Shown here piece by piece: positions 16,918-25,566 of a stretch of 64,000 bases of DNA. Each line of letters begins with the position of its first letter. The stretch's first letter is position 1. Source of the stretch: COE1 sp910588595 (GTDB lineage Bacteria > Bacillota > Clostridia > Lachnospirales > Lachnospiraceae); contig CARDBT010000012.1 of NCBI GenBank assembly GCA_948957135.1, forward strand, positions 20,157 through 84,156, given 5' to 3'. The notes under the pieces were generated by a model that searched no databases, was not told the origin of the DNA, and was given only the letters and a program-made list of their open reading frames with translations. The position numbers were made by a program, and so were the translations under genes.

Positions 16918-18141
16918 CTACGAACGGTAGTCCGCGTTGATCTTCACATAGTCATACGTCAGATCACAGCCCCACGCCGTCGCTGTCTCTGTGCCCATCT
17001 TCATGTCGACGAGCACCGTGACCTCCGGCTCCGACAGAATCTTCGTCGCCTGCTCCTCGCTGTAGTCCGTCGCCGCGCCGTCCTTGTAGATCAGCATTTT
17101 GCCAGCCCTGCTCTCAAAGAAAAGCTCCACCTTCTCCGGGTCAAACTTCACGCCGGAATAGCCAAGTGCGCACAGAAATCTGCCGAAATTTGCATCGTGA
17201 CCGTAGATCGCAGCCTTGCACAGGCTCGAGCCGATCACCGACTTTGCCAATATGCGCGCCTCCTGCTTCGTCGCCGCGTTGACGACCGTCGTCTCGAACA
17301 AAGCTGTCGCGCCCTCGCCGTCCCCCGCCATCTTTCTCGCCAGGCAGGTGTTCACATAGTCGAGTGCCTCACAGAAACTGTCGTACGCCGCGCCCTTCTC
17401 GGTGATCTCGGCATTTCCCGCCAGGGCGTTTGCAAGTATCAGACACGTATCGTTCGTCGACGTGTCACCGTCGACGGATATCATGTTGTAGGTATCAACG
17501 ATGCTGCTGCTCAATGCCTCCTGCAAAAGTTCCCTGCTGATCGCCGCGTCCGTCGTGATGTAGGCGAGCATCGTACACATATTCGGGTGGATCATGCCGG
17601 AACCCTTGCTCATGCCGCCGATGGTCACTGTCTTGCCGTCAAGCTCAATGGTGACTGCGATCTCCTTGTTGACGGTATCGGTCGTCATGATCGCCCGGGA
17701 AGCTGTCGTTCCCGCCTCGACCGAGCTGTCCTTTGCCGCGACGAGCTTCCGGATCCCCTCGTTGATGCGTTCCATCGGAAGCTGCATGCCGATCACGCCC
17801 GTGGAGCCGACCAGCACTGCATCTTCGGAAATATCCAGCAGCCCCGACGCCGTGCGCGCCTCCTCGCGGCAGTAATCCATGCCCTGTTTACCCGTACAGG
17901 CATTCGCGATCCCGGCATTGACGATCACCGCCTGCGCGCAAGGACTGTTCTTCACGATCTCCTGATCCCACAGGACGGGCGCCGCCTTCACCACATTCGT
18001 CGTGAACGTCCCCGCGACCCTGCACGGTGCACAGCTGTAGATCAGCGCCATGTCCATCCTGTCCTTATATTTAATGTTTGCCGCCGTGCCCGCTGCCTCA
18101 AACCCCTTTGGCGCTGTCACGCCGCCCTGTATCTGTTTCAT
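16918..18141 (-). CDS. argJ: Bifunctional ornithine acetyltransferase / N-acetylglutamate synthase
   Basis: ArgJ moves the acetyl group from acetylornithine to glutamate, recycling it. The 407-aa proenzyme carries the self-cleavage motif IMTTDT at residues 151-156, where an exposed Thr becomes the nucleophile. Other family signatures are GVTAPKGFEAAG at the start, GSTGVIG near 112-118 and KGSGMIHPNM after the cleavage site. Whether it also makes N-acetylglutamate from acetyl-CoA cannot be told. It is the first arg gene of the minus-strand cluster, and argC is not adjacent. No ARG-box palindrome is obvious just upstream. Confidence 0.95.
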   Translation of the reverse strand: MKQIQGGVTAPKGFEAAGTAANIKYKDRMDMALIYSCAPCRVAGTFTTNVVKAAPVLWDQEIVKNSPCAQAVIVNAGIANACTGKQGMDYCREEARTASGLLDISEDAVLVGSTGVIGMQLPMERINEGIRKLVAAKDSSVEAGTTASRAIMTTDTVNKEIAVTIELDGKTVTIGGMSKGSGMIHPNMCTMLAYITTDAAISRELLQEALSSSIVDTYNMISVDGDTSTNDTCLILANALAGNAEITEKGAAYDSFCEALDYVNTCLARKMAGDGEGATALFETTVVNAATKQEARILAKSVIGSSLCKAAIYGHDANFGRFLCALGYSGVKFDPEKVELFFESRAGKMLIYKDGAATDYSEEQATKILSEPEVTVLVDMKMGTETATAWGCDLTYDYVKINADYRS

Positions 18142-18222
18142 TGTCTTTGCTTCCTTTCTTAAAATTGATTAAGTGCTCATTAAAATACAGTTTTACTGCT
18201 ATTCCTTTTTAGAATGTTCTTT

Positions 18223-20160
18223 TTATGATTTATTGGAAATATCCAAAAAGGATTTTATATCAATCATATATTCCCTAAAATAATTTTCCAATTTAAGTTT
18301 CTCTTCAAAATTTTGTCTTACTAATTCGGCTTTTATTCTGGCAATAACCCTCTTTTTATAATTTCCTATACCATCTCCCCAATACGTATATAATTCATTC
18401 CATATTGAATTATATTTAAGACATTTACTCGCACAATTGCTATAATATTCACAAATTTTTTTAAAAAAATCATTGTATTTCATATCAATCTGATTTTCAA
18501 TGGCATCTCTGCAGATTTTTTCAGTCTCATCGCTCTCATCAAACAAGTCTTCAATCTGTCTCTTTAATATATCCCTTTCTTTTCCACATTTTCTTCGAAA
18601 CTCATTTCCCCCTATTTGAGAACTTACAGAATAAATATCAAAATTGTAATATTCACCCTGTCGGTTCACACAACCACGTATATAGCCATGATGTTTAGAA
18701 TCAATTTCATTTTCTAATTGTAGCAAAAAGTCCGAAACATGCCCTTCAATATTGCTCTGCGATTTATCGACATACGCTTTACATTGATCAAACTTAGACA
18801 CTACCTCCTTCACGATCTGACCTGAACCCATTTTTTTCAAGTCCAAGGAGATACCCGAAATCTCAATGTCATATTTCTCGTACATATTGACAATCATTTT
18901 TTCCAATTCATTCCAGAATTGTTCTCTTTCCTGATCATATTTATCTCCGTCTATGTCCATAAGAATGTTCTTATTTGTATATTCCAATCCAGATAAAGTA
19001 TTGTAGAAAATTACATGCCCCTCATCTAATGCGACATCTGCTTCTCTAAATTTTTCTACAGCCTCCTCCCTTTTTATTTTCATACCTTTTTCACGAGAGC
19101 TATCTGCACCATTTACTTCCTCTAACTGTGCATTTTTTTCCAAACCAAGCAAAAATATTCTATGATACAAATCCTTTCCGCTTCCATCATATGTATGTTT
19201 CAGCAAAGATAAAATGTCACTATTCCCCCCCAATGCTGGTACTTCATCACACATTAAAGATATACTTGTTTCCTTTTCAATCTGTTTGACAAGATCTTTC
19301 CTAATTCCGCTTCCAGCTTCCATACCTCTGGTATCTATTATCGACGCAATATAATCTGGTATATCTAAATTTATATTTTCACTATTTATGTAAATAGCTA
19401 ATTCCTTCGCAAATGGTATTCCTGGAAATAGACCGTGATTAATTTCTGACAATGTTTTCTTTAACCAGTCTTCAAACCTACCTTCTGTAAATAATATTTC
19501 TGTTTGATTTCTATTTTCATAATCAATCTTTCTCGTAACAGCTTCCAATAAACCTTGTCGTAAATCATTTTTAATTACTTCATCACTTACACCAGCTTCC
19601 GACATGTATGTTTCCATATCTTTTTGATTTTTCGATACATTCCCGTTCTCTTTGGGAAACTTAGCCATATTACAGATAAAACGTCTGACTTCTATCGAAA
19701 TTGGTGATTCCTGTTCTCTGTGATCTTTTTCTATTAAGGAACAGCAAAACTCTTCTATATATCTATCAAATTCTTCTCCTTCCATCTTCGAGAGAACAAT
19801 CCTACTTTGTTCTTTCGTAGGAACAATCTTCATTTCGCATACTGTTGTTCTGCCCCCCCCCACAGTTAATAACGGTATTTCACTTATTTTTCTATCTTTC
19901 ACCAAGTAGGCATCATCAATTAATCCCGTCAAATGAGAAATCGCTGTTGTTTTTCCCACTCCTACTTGTCCATTAAAATATAAATTGTACTTATCTACCT
20001 CACAGACTTTTTTAATCATCTCTATCCGTTTTAACGCATTTTGCGCCAATTTGCGTATAACAAGATGCTTATCTGAATCTTGCAATTTTCTTGCTAATTC
20101 TGCCGCTTTTTCGCATTCTTCAACGATATACTCTCTTTTGCTCGTATCTAAATTCTCCAC
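18223..20160 (-). CDS. AT-rich P-loop NTPase (GTPase-like) of unknown function
   Basis: I place the start at a GTG at 20160, preceded 10 bases upstream by GGAAGGAG, giving 645 aa. Near residue 65 is a Walker A/G1 motif GQVGVGKTT. About 30 residues later LTVGGGRTTVCEM could hold the switch-I Thr, and IIDTRGME near residue 278 matches a G3 DxxG motif. Long helical, Lys/Glu-rich stretches follow. This order resembles large dynamin-like or septin-like GTPases, but no family was recognised. The gene is clearly more AT-rich than its neighbours and sits between argJ and an orphan gene, which suggests acquisition by transfer. A run of nine G codes for GGG in the switch region (19853-19861), making slippage possible. 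Confidence 0.8.
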   Translation of the reverse strand: MENLDTSKREYIVEECEKAAELARKLQDSDKHLVIRKLAQNALKRIEMIKKVCEVDKYNLYFNGQVGVGKTTAISHLTGLIDDAYLVKDRKISEIPLLTVGGGRTTVCEMKIVPTKEQSRIVLSKMEGEEFDRYIEEFCCSLIEKDHREQESPISIEVRRFICNMAKFPKENGNVSKNQKDMETYMSEAGVSDEVIKNDLRQGLLEAVTRKIDYENRNQTEILFTEGRFEDWLKKTLSEINHGLFPGIPFAKELAIYINSENINLDIPDYIASIIDTRGMEAGSGIRKDLVKQIEKETSISLMCDEVPALGGNSDILSLLKHTYDGSGKDLYHRIFLLGLEKNAQLEEVNGADSSREKGMKIKREEAVEKFREADVALDEGHVIFYNTLSGLEYTNKNILMDIDGDKYDQEREQFWNELEKMIVNMYEKYDIEISGISLDLKKMGSGQIVKEVVSKFDQCKAYVDKSQSNIEGHVSDFLLQLENEIDSKHHGYIRGCVNRQGEYYNFDIYSVSSQIGGNEFRRKCGKERDILKRQIEDLFDESDETEKICRDAIENQIDMKYNDFFKKICEYYSNCASKCLKYNSIWNELYTYWGDGIGNYKKRVIARIKAELVRQNFEEKLKLENYFREYMIDIKSFLDISNKS

Positions 20161-20384
20161 TTTGAATTTTCTCCTTCCACTATTCACTTTTACTCATACT
20201 TCCCACATTAAAAATGGAATTTGTAAAAATCAATACTTTAGCTCACAAAATAACAGTCAGACTGTGTTTTTACCATATTCCAAAGTATCCTGCATGAGGC
20301 AGTCTCCGAATAAAACTGGCTGTAAACTCCTACCGCTCTCGTTCTGTAATGAGGAAGTGTTTTAGCATATCTTTCTCTTGCTTT

Positions 20385-21170
20385 CTATTGGATCAAATGT
20401 CCATAAAAATACTTGCAGCCTCGCTGATATCTTTCCTTCGGCAGCTGATCGATATACTTTAGGATCGCGCCGATCTGCTCCTCGTCCACATATTCATCCG
20501 TCTTTACAGGGCATGCCATCCCTGTACTGTCTGACAAGATCGATAAGATTTCCGTACTGTAAAATAGCTTATTATTCCTTATACAGTAAATCGCAGTCCC
20601 CATCAGCAGCTTTGTCAGATCGCCGAGAAAAACTTCTTTTCCATCATAATAGTAGCTGTTTAGATCATACTCCTCACCAAACGCCATAAACGCCTCTCCA
20701 ATCTGCTCCGTCGCATACTCCCCATACTTCCCTTCATACAGTCCATCGGGAGGTGCAAAGTGCAGCATACCATTCAGGATAAACGCGATCTCCGCCGCAA
20801 TTACAGTGTCCGCCCAGAGATCATGCAGCGCCAGCAGATACGGGATCGACTGATACGATAAGGACTCTGTGACCGACACAAGAAAAGCCCTGATATCGTA
20901 ATAATCATCAGGATTTTCAAAAAAATCCATCAGCAGTTCAAAATCATCGTGACTGCATACCGCCATAAAAATCCGCATTCCCACACAGAACACTTCCCGA
21001 TCGCCCGACTTCGTAAAGAGTGCTGCAAAATCTGCTTTTCTGCTGAAATCACCCTTTTGAAACGCCGCCAGATACTCGATCAGCCAGTATTCATCGGTGT
21101 CGTACTGCTCGTCATTGTGCTGTATTTCCTTAATCCAAAAGCTCTCATATAAGTCGTGCACTGTCCCCAT
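20385..21170 (-). CDS. Hypothetical protein, possibly immunity-type
   Basis: The ATG at 21170 is chosen because GGGAAGGGAG lies 7 bases upstream, giving 261 aa starting MGTVHDLYESFWIKEIQHND. The protein is acidic, Tyr/Trp/Phe-rich and all-helical in appearance (for example LLMDFFENPDDYYDIRAFLV), with no membrane segment, signal peptide or catalytic motif I can name. Acidic helical single-domain proteins of this kind are often contact-toxin immunity proteins, but no toxin gene is next to it, so this is weak inference. It lies downstream of the argG region and upstream of the AT-rich NTPase on the same strand. Confidence 0.75.
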   Translation of the reverse strand: MGTVHDLYESFWIKEIQHNDEQYDTDEYWLIEYLAAFQKGDFSRKADFAALFTKSGDREVFCVGMRIFMAVCSHDDFELLMDFFENPDDYYDIRAFLVSVTESLSYQSIPYLLALHDLWADTVIAAEIAFILNGMLHFAPPDGLYEGKYGEYATEQIGEAFMAFGEEYDLNSYYYDGKEVFLGDLTKLLMGTAIYCIRNNKLFYSTEILSILSDSTGMACPVKTDEYVDEEQIGAILKYIDQLPKERYQRGCKYFYGHLIQ

Positions 21171-21305
21171 AGCCACACTCCCTTCCCACAACAACACAGA
21201 ATATAACACTACGGTTCACAATTTGTATCTATACTAAAAATCAAACACCTTTTCAGCGCTTTCCCGGATTTTGAAAAATATCAAGATCATATACGCGAAT
21301 ATAAC

Positions 21306-21749
21306 TCACCTGTTAAACGCCTCTATATTTTCACTGTTGAGCACAAAATCATAATAGTTCAGATCCTCGCGCTGTTTCCAGCCGACACTGTGCCAGAACG
21401 CATTCCCAACATCGTTTTGAGTAAATGCGATCAGGCTCACTTTGTTGATCTGTTCCGCTTTGAGCGCGTCCATGCAAAACACGACCATCGCCTTGCCGAT
21501 GCCGCGCCTGCGGTATTCCGGGTTCACGCACACATGATACAGGCAGCCGCGCCTGCCGTCATGCCCGCACAGGATCGCGCCCACAACCTTTTTGTCCTCC
21601 ACCGCGACCACACTTGTCGTCGGGTTCCGCCGCAGAAAGCGCGCGACACCTTCCCGCGAATCGTCAATGCTCCTGATGGCAAATCCCCTGATTGTCATCC
21701 ACAATGCGCGCACCTGATCGTAATCCTCGACCGTCATCAACCTCACCAT
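21306..21749 (-). CDS. GNAT family N-acetyltransferase
   Basis: From the ATG at 21749 the product is 147 aa, starting MVRLMTVEDYDQVRALW, a standard GNAT opening. Motif A is visible as HVCVNPEYRRRGIGKAMV, the R/Q-x-x-G-x-G/A acetyl-CoA loop, near residues 76-93. The preceding strand is GAILCGHDGRRGCLYH, and the C-terminal NAFWHSVGWKQREDLNYY is the motif B region. The acceptor substrate cannot be deduced. GGGGAGG lies about 13 bases upstream of this start, slightly far; an upstream in-frame start at 21827 is possible but would add a non-family extension. It is transcribed divergently from argG. Confidence 0.88.
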   Translation of the reverse strand: MVRLMTVEDYDQVRALWMTIRGFAIRSIDDSREGVARFLRRNPTTSVVAVEDKKVVGAILCGHDGRRGCLYHVCVNPEYRRRGIGKAMVVFCMDALKAEQINKVSLIAFTQNDVGNAFWHSVGWKQREDLNYYDFVLNSENIEAFNR

Positions 21750-21935
21750 ATCAAAATGCCATCCTCCCCTAAAAGACCTCTTACCATAATAATTTATTAT
21801 AGGAAGAAATACAACTATTTTCACCAAAATAATCTAAATTCAGGTAACAGTTCAGCTTTCGGCTTCCTGTTACAGGCAGCAAGCCAAGCAAAAATCCATG
21901 CAGGATCCGTCACAGCAATGGCGGAACACCCTCTT

Positions 21936-21970
21936 TGAATTTTTATTCATATATTAATGAATACTATTCA
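21936..21970 (+). promoter_or_regulatory. Tandem ARG-box-like palindromes upstream of argG
   Basis: TGAATTTTTATTCA (21936-21949) is a perfect match to the ArgR half-site palindrome TGAAT-N4-ATTCA. A second copy TGAAT-ACT-ATTCA (21958-21970) follows after 8 bases, with a 3-base centre instead of 4. ArgR/AhrC hexamers normally bind paired boxes and repress with arginine. They lie about 65 bases upstream of the -35 element, so looping or an upstream promoter may be involved. Confidence 0.65.
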
Positions 21971-22034
21971 TTCTTTTTTCTATATTTTACACTTTTATTT
22001 GAATATGTCAATCAAAAAATGTATATATTTACAC

Positions 22035-22063
22035 TTGATTTATACATCCCAATGATGTATAGT
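22035..22063 (+). promoter_or_regulatory. Sigma-A type promoter of argG with overlapping palindrome
   Basis: TTGATT and TATAGT are separated by 17 bases, about 54 bases before the argG start. The spacer and -10 contain a perfect 8-bp inverted repeat (TATACATC-ccaat-GATGTATA, 22041-22061), which could be a further operator site. Confidence 0.6.
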
Positions 22064-22116
22064 AGCATATAGAAGTTGTTTCAGACAATATATTTATACA
22101 AAAAGGAGAACCTATT

Positions 22117-23337
22117 ATGAAAGAAAAAGTAGTACTTGCCTATTCCGGTGGTCTCGACACCACCGCGATCATCCCCTGGTTAAAGGAGAATTTTGACTAC
22201 GAGGTCATCTGTGTCTGCGTCGACTGCGGACAGGAGGAGGAGCTTGACGGACTCGAGGAGCGCGCAAAATCCTGCGGCGCGGAAAAGCTTTATATTGAAA
22301 ATGTGATCGACGAATTCTGCGACGAGTACATCGTTCCCTGCGTGCAGGCAAACGCCGTCTATGAGAACAAATATCTGCTGGGCACTTCCATGGCAAGACC
22401 GCTCATCGCGAAGAAACTTGTCGAGATCGCAAGGAAAGAGGGCGCGACTGCCATCTGCCACGGCGCGACCGGAAAGGGCAACGACCAGATCCGTTTCGAG
22501 CTCGGCATCAAGGCGCTTGCTCCCGACATCAAGATCATCGCCGCATGGAGAAACGACAAGTGGACGATGGATTCCCGCGAGTCCGAGATCGAGTACTGCA
22601 AGGCGCACGGTATCCATCTTCCGTTCTCCGCAGACAGCTCCTACAGCCGCGACCGGAATATCTGGCACATCAGCCACGAGGGACTCGAGCTCGAGGATCC
22701 TGCAAACGAGCCAAACTATGACCATCTGCTCGTCCTTGGCACCACGCCGGAGAAAGCGCCGGACGAGGGCGAATACGTGACGATGACTTTCGAGAAGGGT
22801 GTTCCAAAGACCGTGAACGGCAGGGAAATGAAGGTTTCCGACATCATCAAAGAGCTGAACCGGCTCGGCGGCAGGCACGGTATCGGCATCGTCGATATCG
22901 TGGAGAACCGCGTTGTCGGCATGAAGTCGCGCGGGGTCTACGAGACGCCTGGCGGAACGATCCTGATGGAGGCACACCAGCAGCTCGAGGAGCTGATCCT
23001 CGACCGCGATACCTACACCTTGAAGAAGGAGATGGGCAACAAGCTTGCCGACACGGTGTACGAGGGGAAATGGTTCACACCCAAGCGCGAGGCGATCCAG
23101 GCGTTTATCGAGAAGACGCAGGAGTACGTGACAGGCGAGGTGAAGTTCAAGCTCTACAAGGGAAACATCATCAAGGCTGGCGAGACAAGCCCGTACTCGC
23201 TGTACAATGAAAGCATTGCCTCCTTCACGACAGGCGACCTCTACGACCACCATGACGCCGAGGGCTTTATCAACCTCTTCGGGCTGTCCTGCAAGGTGCG
23301 CGCGATGAAGATGCAGGAGAATGAAAAGAAAAATTAG
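22117..23337 (+). CDS. argG: Argininosuccinate synthase
   Basis: ArgG joins citrulline and aspartate using ATP. The 406-aa sequence opens with the PP-loop VLAYSGGLDTT (residues 6-16). It has the family signatures GATGKGNDQIRFE near residue 120 and SSYSRDRNIWHIS near 175, and ETPGGTIL near 275. AAAAGGAG lies 10 bases before the ATG. Two ARG-box-like palindromes and a sigma-A promoter lie upstream. It is divergent from the GNAT gene and followed after 45 bases by a DUF1294 gene. No argH follows here. Confidence 0.97.
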   Translation: MKEKVVLAYSGGLDTTAIIPWLKENFDYEVICVCVDCGQEEELDGLEERAKSCGAEKLYIENVIDEFCDEYIVPCVQANAVYENKYLLGTSMARPLIAKKLVEIARKEGATAICHGATGKGNDQIRFELGIKALAPDIKIIAAWRNDKWTMDSRESEIEYCKAHGIHLPFSADSSYSRDRNIWHISHEGLELEDPANEPNYDHLLVLGTTPEKAPDEGEYVTMTFEKGVPKTVNGREMKVSDIIKELNRLGGRHGIGIVDIVENRVVGMKSRGVYETPGGTILMEAHQQLEELILDRDTYTLKKEMGNKLADTVYEGKWFTPKREAIQAFIEKTQEYVTGEVKFKLYKGNIIKAGETSPYSLYNESIASFTTGDLYDHHDAEGFINLFGLSCKVRAMKMQENEKKN

Positions 23338-23382
23338 GGCAGAAACGATCTTCAAACATGGTTTAAACTGTAAGAGAACAAT

Positions 23383-23658
23383 ATGAACATACTTTATTTT
23401 GTCGCACTATATCTCACCGTGATCAATCTGACCGGCTTCGCCGTGATGGGCATCGACAAGAGAAAGGCGGTCAGGCATCTCTGGCGCGTCCGGGAGTCCA
23501 CGCTCTTTCTCATCGCCCTCCTCGGCGGAAGCGTCGGTTCCATCCTTGGCATGCGCATGTTCCGCCACAAGACCAGGCACTGGTACTTTGTGTACGGGAT
23601 GCCTGCGATCCTGGTCCTGCAGATTTTGCTCGCGGTATTCATTTTGACGAGGGGATAG
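23383..23658 (+). CDS. DUF1294 small membrane protein
   Basis: This is a 91-aa protein with an N-terminal membrane helix (about 3-22), the conserved basic block MGIDKRKAVRHLWRVRESTL, then LFLIALLGGSVGSILGMRMFRHKTRHWYF and a final helix. This is the pattern of DUF1294 proteins. Their function is unknown; some members are fused to cold-shock domains in other bacteria. It starts 45 bases after argG and is probably in the same transcript, ending at a hairpin at 23641-23674. Confidence 0.88.
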   Translation: MNILYFVALYLTVINLTGFAVMGIDKRKAVRHLWRVRESTLFLIALLGGSVGSILGMRMFRHKTRHWYFVYGMPAILVLQILLAVFILTRG

Positions 23659-23674
23659 ATCATCCCCTCAAAAT
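23641..23674 (+). terminator. Intrinsic terminator after argG-DUF1294
   Basis: GAGGGGAT (23649-23656) pairs with ATCCCCTC (23662-23669), and flanking ATTTTG and AAAAT extend the stem. The left arm overlaps the last codons of the DUF1294 gene. The tail is not a long T run, so efficiency is uncertain. Confidence 0.5.
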
Positions 23675-23721
23675 GTTTCAACGCCCGATCACGGATATTT
23701 GCTGTATCATGACTGAGCTTT

Positions 23722-25392
23722 TCACTGCATTCGTTTCACCCTGGCATGTTTCTGAAAAAAGGCTATCCCATAACAGCGGATCCGCGTATAACCGCAAAGC
23801 CCCTCGGCATACTTCCTGTTGACGATCTGGCTGACAGCCGCGTCACAGTCCTGATCCATATCCTCTTCTTTCATGGACCTCTTTGCTTCTATGATCATTG
23901 CACGGCGGTTGTCATCATCCTTCAGGAGTATATCCGGTCTGCCAAGCCCCTTCTCCTTATTGGACTCTACCTCGTAACCCAATCCGACAAAGACACCTGC
24001 AAGAAAGGCATGGTAATAGTCCTCATGATAATCATTGTAACTGATCGTCCTCCATAACAGGTCTGAAATCACCTTGGAAGCCTCCTGTTCGTCACCGTTC
24101 CACAGCGCATCCATCATAGATTTCCGGGCACTGTTGTCTATCGTTTGCTGAAATAATTCCACAACAGTGTCCTCAAATATAGAAGCGATCTCTCTGTTTG
24201 GGATCCGCAGCCTGACTGTCTCTCCCTCCTCCTTTTCATCTGCTTTCGTGAGATATCCTGTCATCAGGAGCACACTCCACAGATGATCCTCCGAAGAATG
24301 CAGTGTGTCATAGGTGAGATCATCCGAAACTGTCTGTATGATCGTACCTTTGTTCATCAGGATCTCAAATTTACCTTTCACCTTGAAATCTGTTCTCTTT
24401 ACAAATGTGAGCAGTACCCCATTGTGGCTAGTGTTTTTCCAGTAGTTCTTCGGTTTGGCATTTCGCCTCTTTTTCAGGGCAGAGAGATAATTCATCACAT
24501 CCCACGGGCAGTACACAAAGCTATCGCCGAACACATAACCGTCATACCACTCTTTGATCATTTCCGCCTTGTCCTCCCTGTCAGCTGCCAAAAGCAGTTC
24601 TGTCACTTCATCCCCGGTAAAACCAAAGAATTCGGAAAAATCCGCATCCAGCACAGAATACGATGAAAAGTTATTCGTGCCTGTAAAAATGCTCTCTTTT
24701 GCTATGCGAAGACAGCCTGTGATCACGGCAAACTCAAGAAATTCGTTGTCCTTAAGCGCCGTTCCCATCAGTCCTCTGAGCACCGCAAGCATGGCGGAAT
24801 AAAACGGATTCCCCACCGCGCTCATCTCATTCGCCTTAGCGATCGGCACGTCATATTCGTCAATCAGCAGGATCACCTTTCTGCCATAGACCGCATGCAT
24901 CATTCGCATGATGATTTTCAGGGAACTTCTCACATCACTTTCCTTTGCAGTTTCAAACATAAGTTCTTTAAACACTTTGCGATCAGCCGCATTGACGCGC
25001 TCTTCTTTATATAAGGACTCCCATTCCTTACACACATCTGCCAGTCTCGTCTGAAGCATCTTGTATGCGCCCTCATAAGTCTCAGCTTCCACATCCTTAA
25101 AGGAGATGAACAGGACCGGACATTGATTCATCCATTTCTCACAAAATGTTTTGTGTTTTGTTATCCGAAGCCCTTCAAAAATTTCCCTGCTGTCTTTCCT
25201 GATACTGAAAAAATTCGACATCATGTTCATCATCAATGTCTTGCCAAATCTGCGCGGTCTGGTAAACAATGTAACTTTATTTTCTGTCTCCTCCACAAGC
25301 TCATATAGGATCTCTGTCTTGTCCACATAGTATTTACCCGATCTTCGCAGATCCGCAAAATCGGTTTCCCCAACACCCACTCGAAATGCCAT
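23722..25392 (-). CDS. AAA-ATPase-like protein with C-terminal PD-(D/E)XK nuclease domain
   Basis: The ATG at 25392 follows GGGGAGG by 7 bases and gives 556 aa starting MAFRVGVGETDFADLRRSG. It has the diagnostic DKTEILYELVE and TRPRRFGKTLMMNMM (Walker A variant near residue 45), then KVILLIDEYDVPI (Walker B). The C-terminal region holds GRPDILLKDDDNRRAMIIEAK, a PD-(D/E)XK site with Asp, Glu and Lys. This domain pair (AAA-ATPase_like plus PDDEXK_9) is widely amplified in Lachnospiraceae and Bacteroidetes. The role is unproven, with mobile-element or defence functions often suggested. It appears intact. Confidence 0.92.
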   Translation of the reverse strand: MAFRVGVGETDFADLRRSGKYYVDKTEILYELVEETENKVTLFTRPRRFGKTLMMNMMSNFFSIRKDSREIFEGLRITKHKTFCEKWMNQCPVLFISFKDVEAETYEGAYKMLQTRLADVCKEWESLYKEERVNAADRKVFKELMFETAKESDVRSSLKIIMRMMHAVYGRKVILLIDEYDVPIAKANEMSAVGNPFYSAMLAVLRGLMGTALKDNEFLEFAVITGCLRIAKESIFTGTNNFSSYSVLDADFSEFFGFTGDEVTELLLAADREDKAEMIKEWYDGYVFGDSFVYCPWDVMNYLSALKKRRNAKPKNYWKNTSHNGVLLTFVKRTDFKVKGKFEILMNKGTIIQTVSDDLTYDTLHSSEDHLWSVLLMTGYLTKADEKEEGETVRLRIPNREIASIFEDTVVELFQQTIDNSARKSMMDALWNGDEQEASKVISDLLWRTISYNDYHEDYYHAFLAGVFVGLGYEVESNKEKGLGRPDILLKDDDNRRAMIIEAKRSMKEEDMDQDCDAAVSQIVNRKYAEGLCGYTRIRCYGIAFFQKHARVKRMQ

Positions 25393-25566
25393 AAAACAAC
25401 CTCCCCACACCTTTTAACAGGCTCTCGGTGTCCCTTTGTTCAGAAGATCTTTCAAGCTGTGCACCACAATTCATGGGGCGCACGAGGAACGTACGCCGGT
25501 CAAATTCGTGTACATCTGACGAAAAATCATCCGCAAGAGCAAAAAGATTCCGAGAAACCATTTCTA

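Noticed and set aside
16849..18162. 437-aa plus-strand open frame opposite argJ
   Set aside because: ArgJ matches its family along its whole length; the opposite frame is Arg/His-rich with no recognisable motif.
22180..23355. 391-aa minus-strand open frame opposite argG
   Set aside because: It is a shadow of a strongly conserved gene, without start signals.
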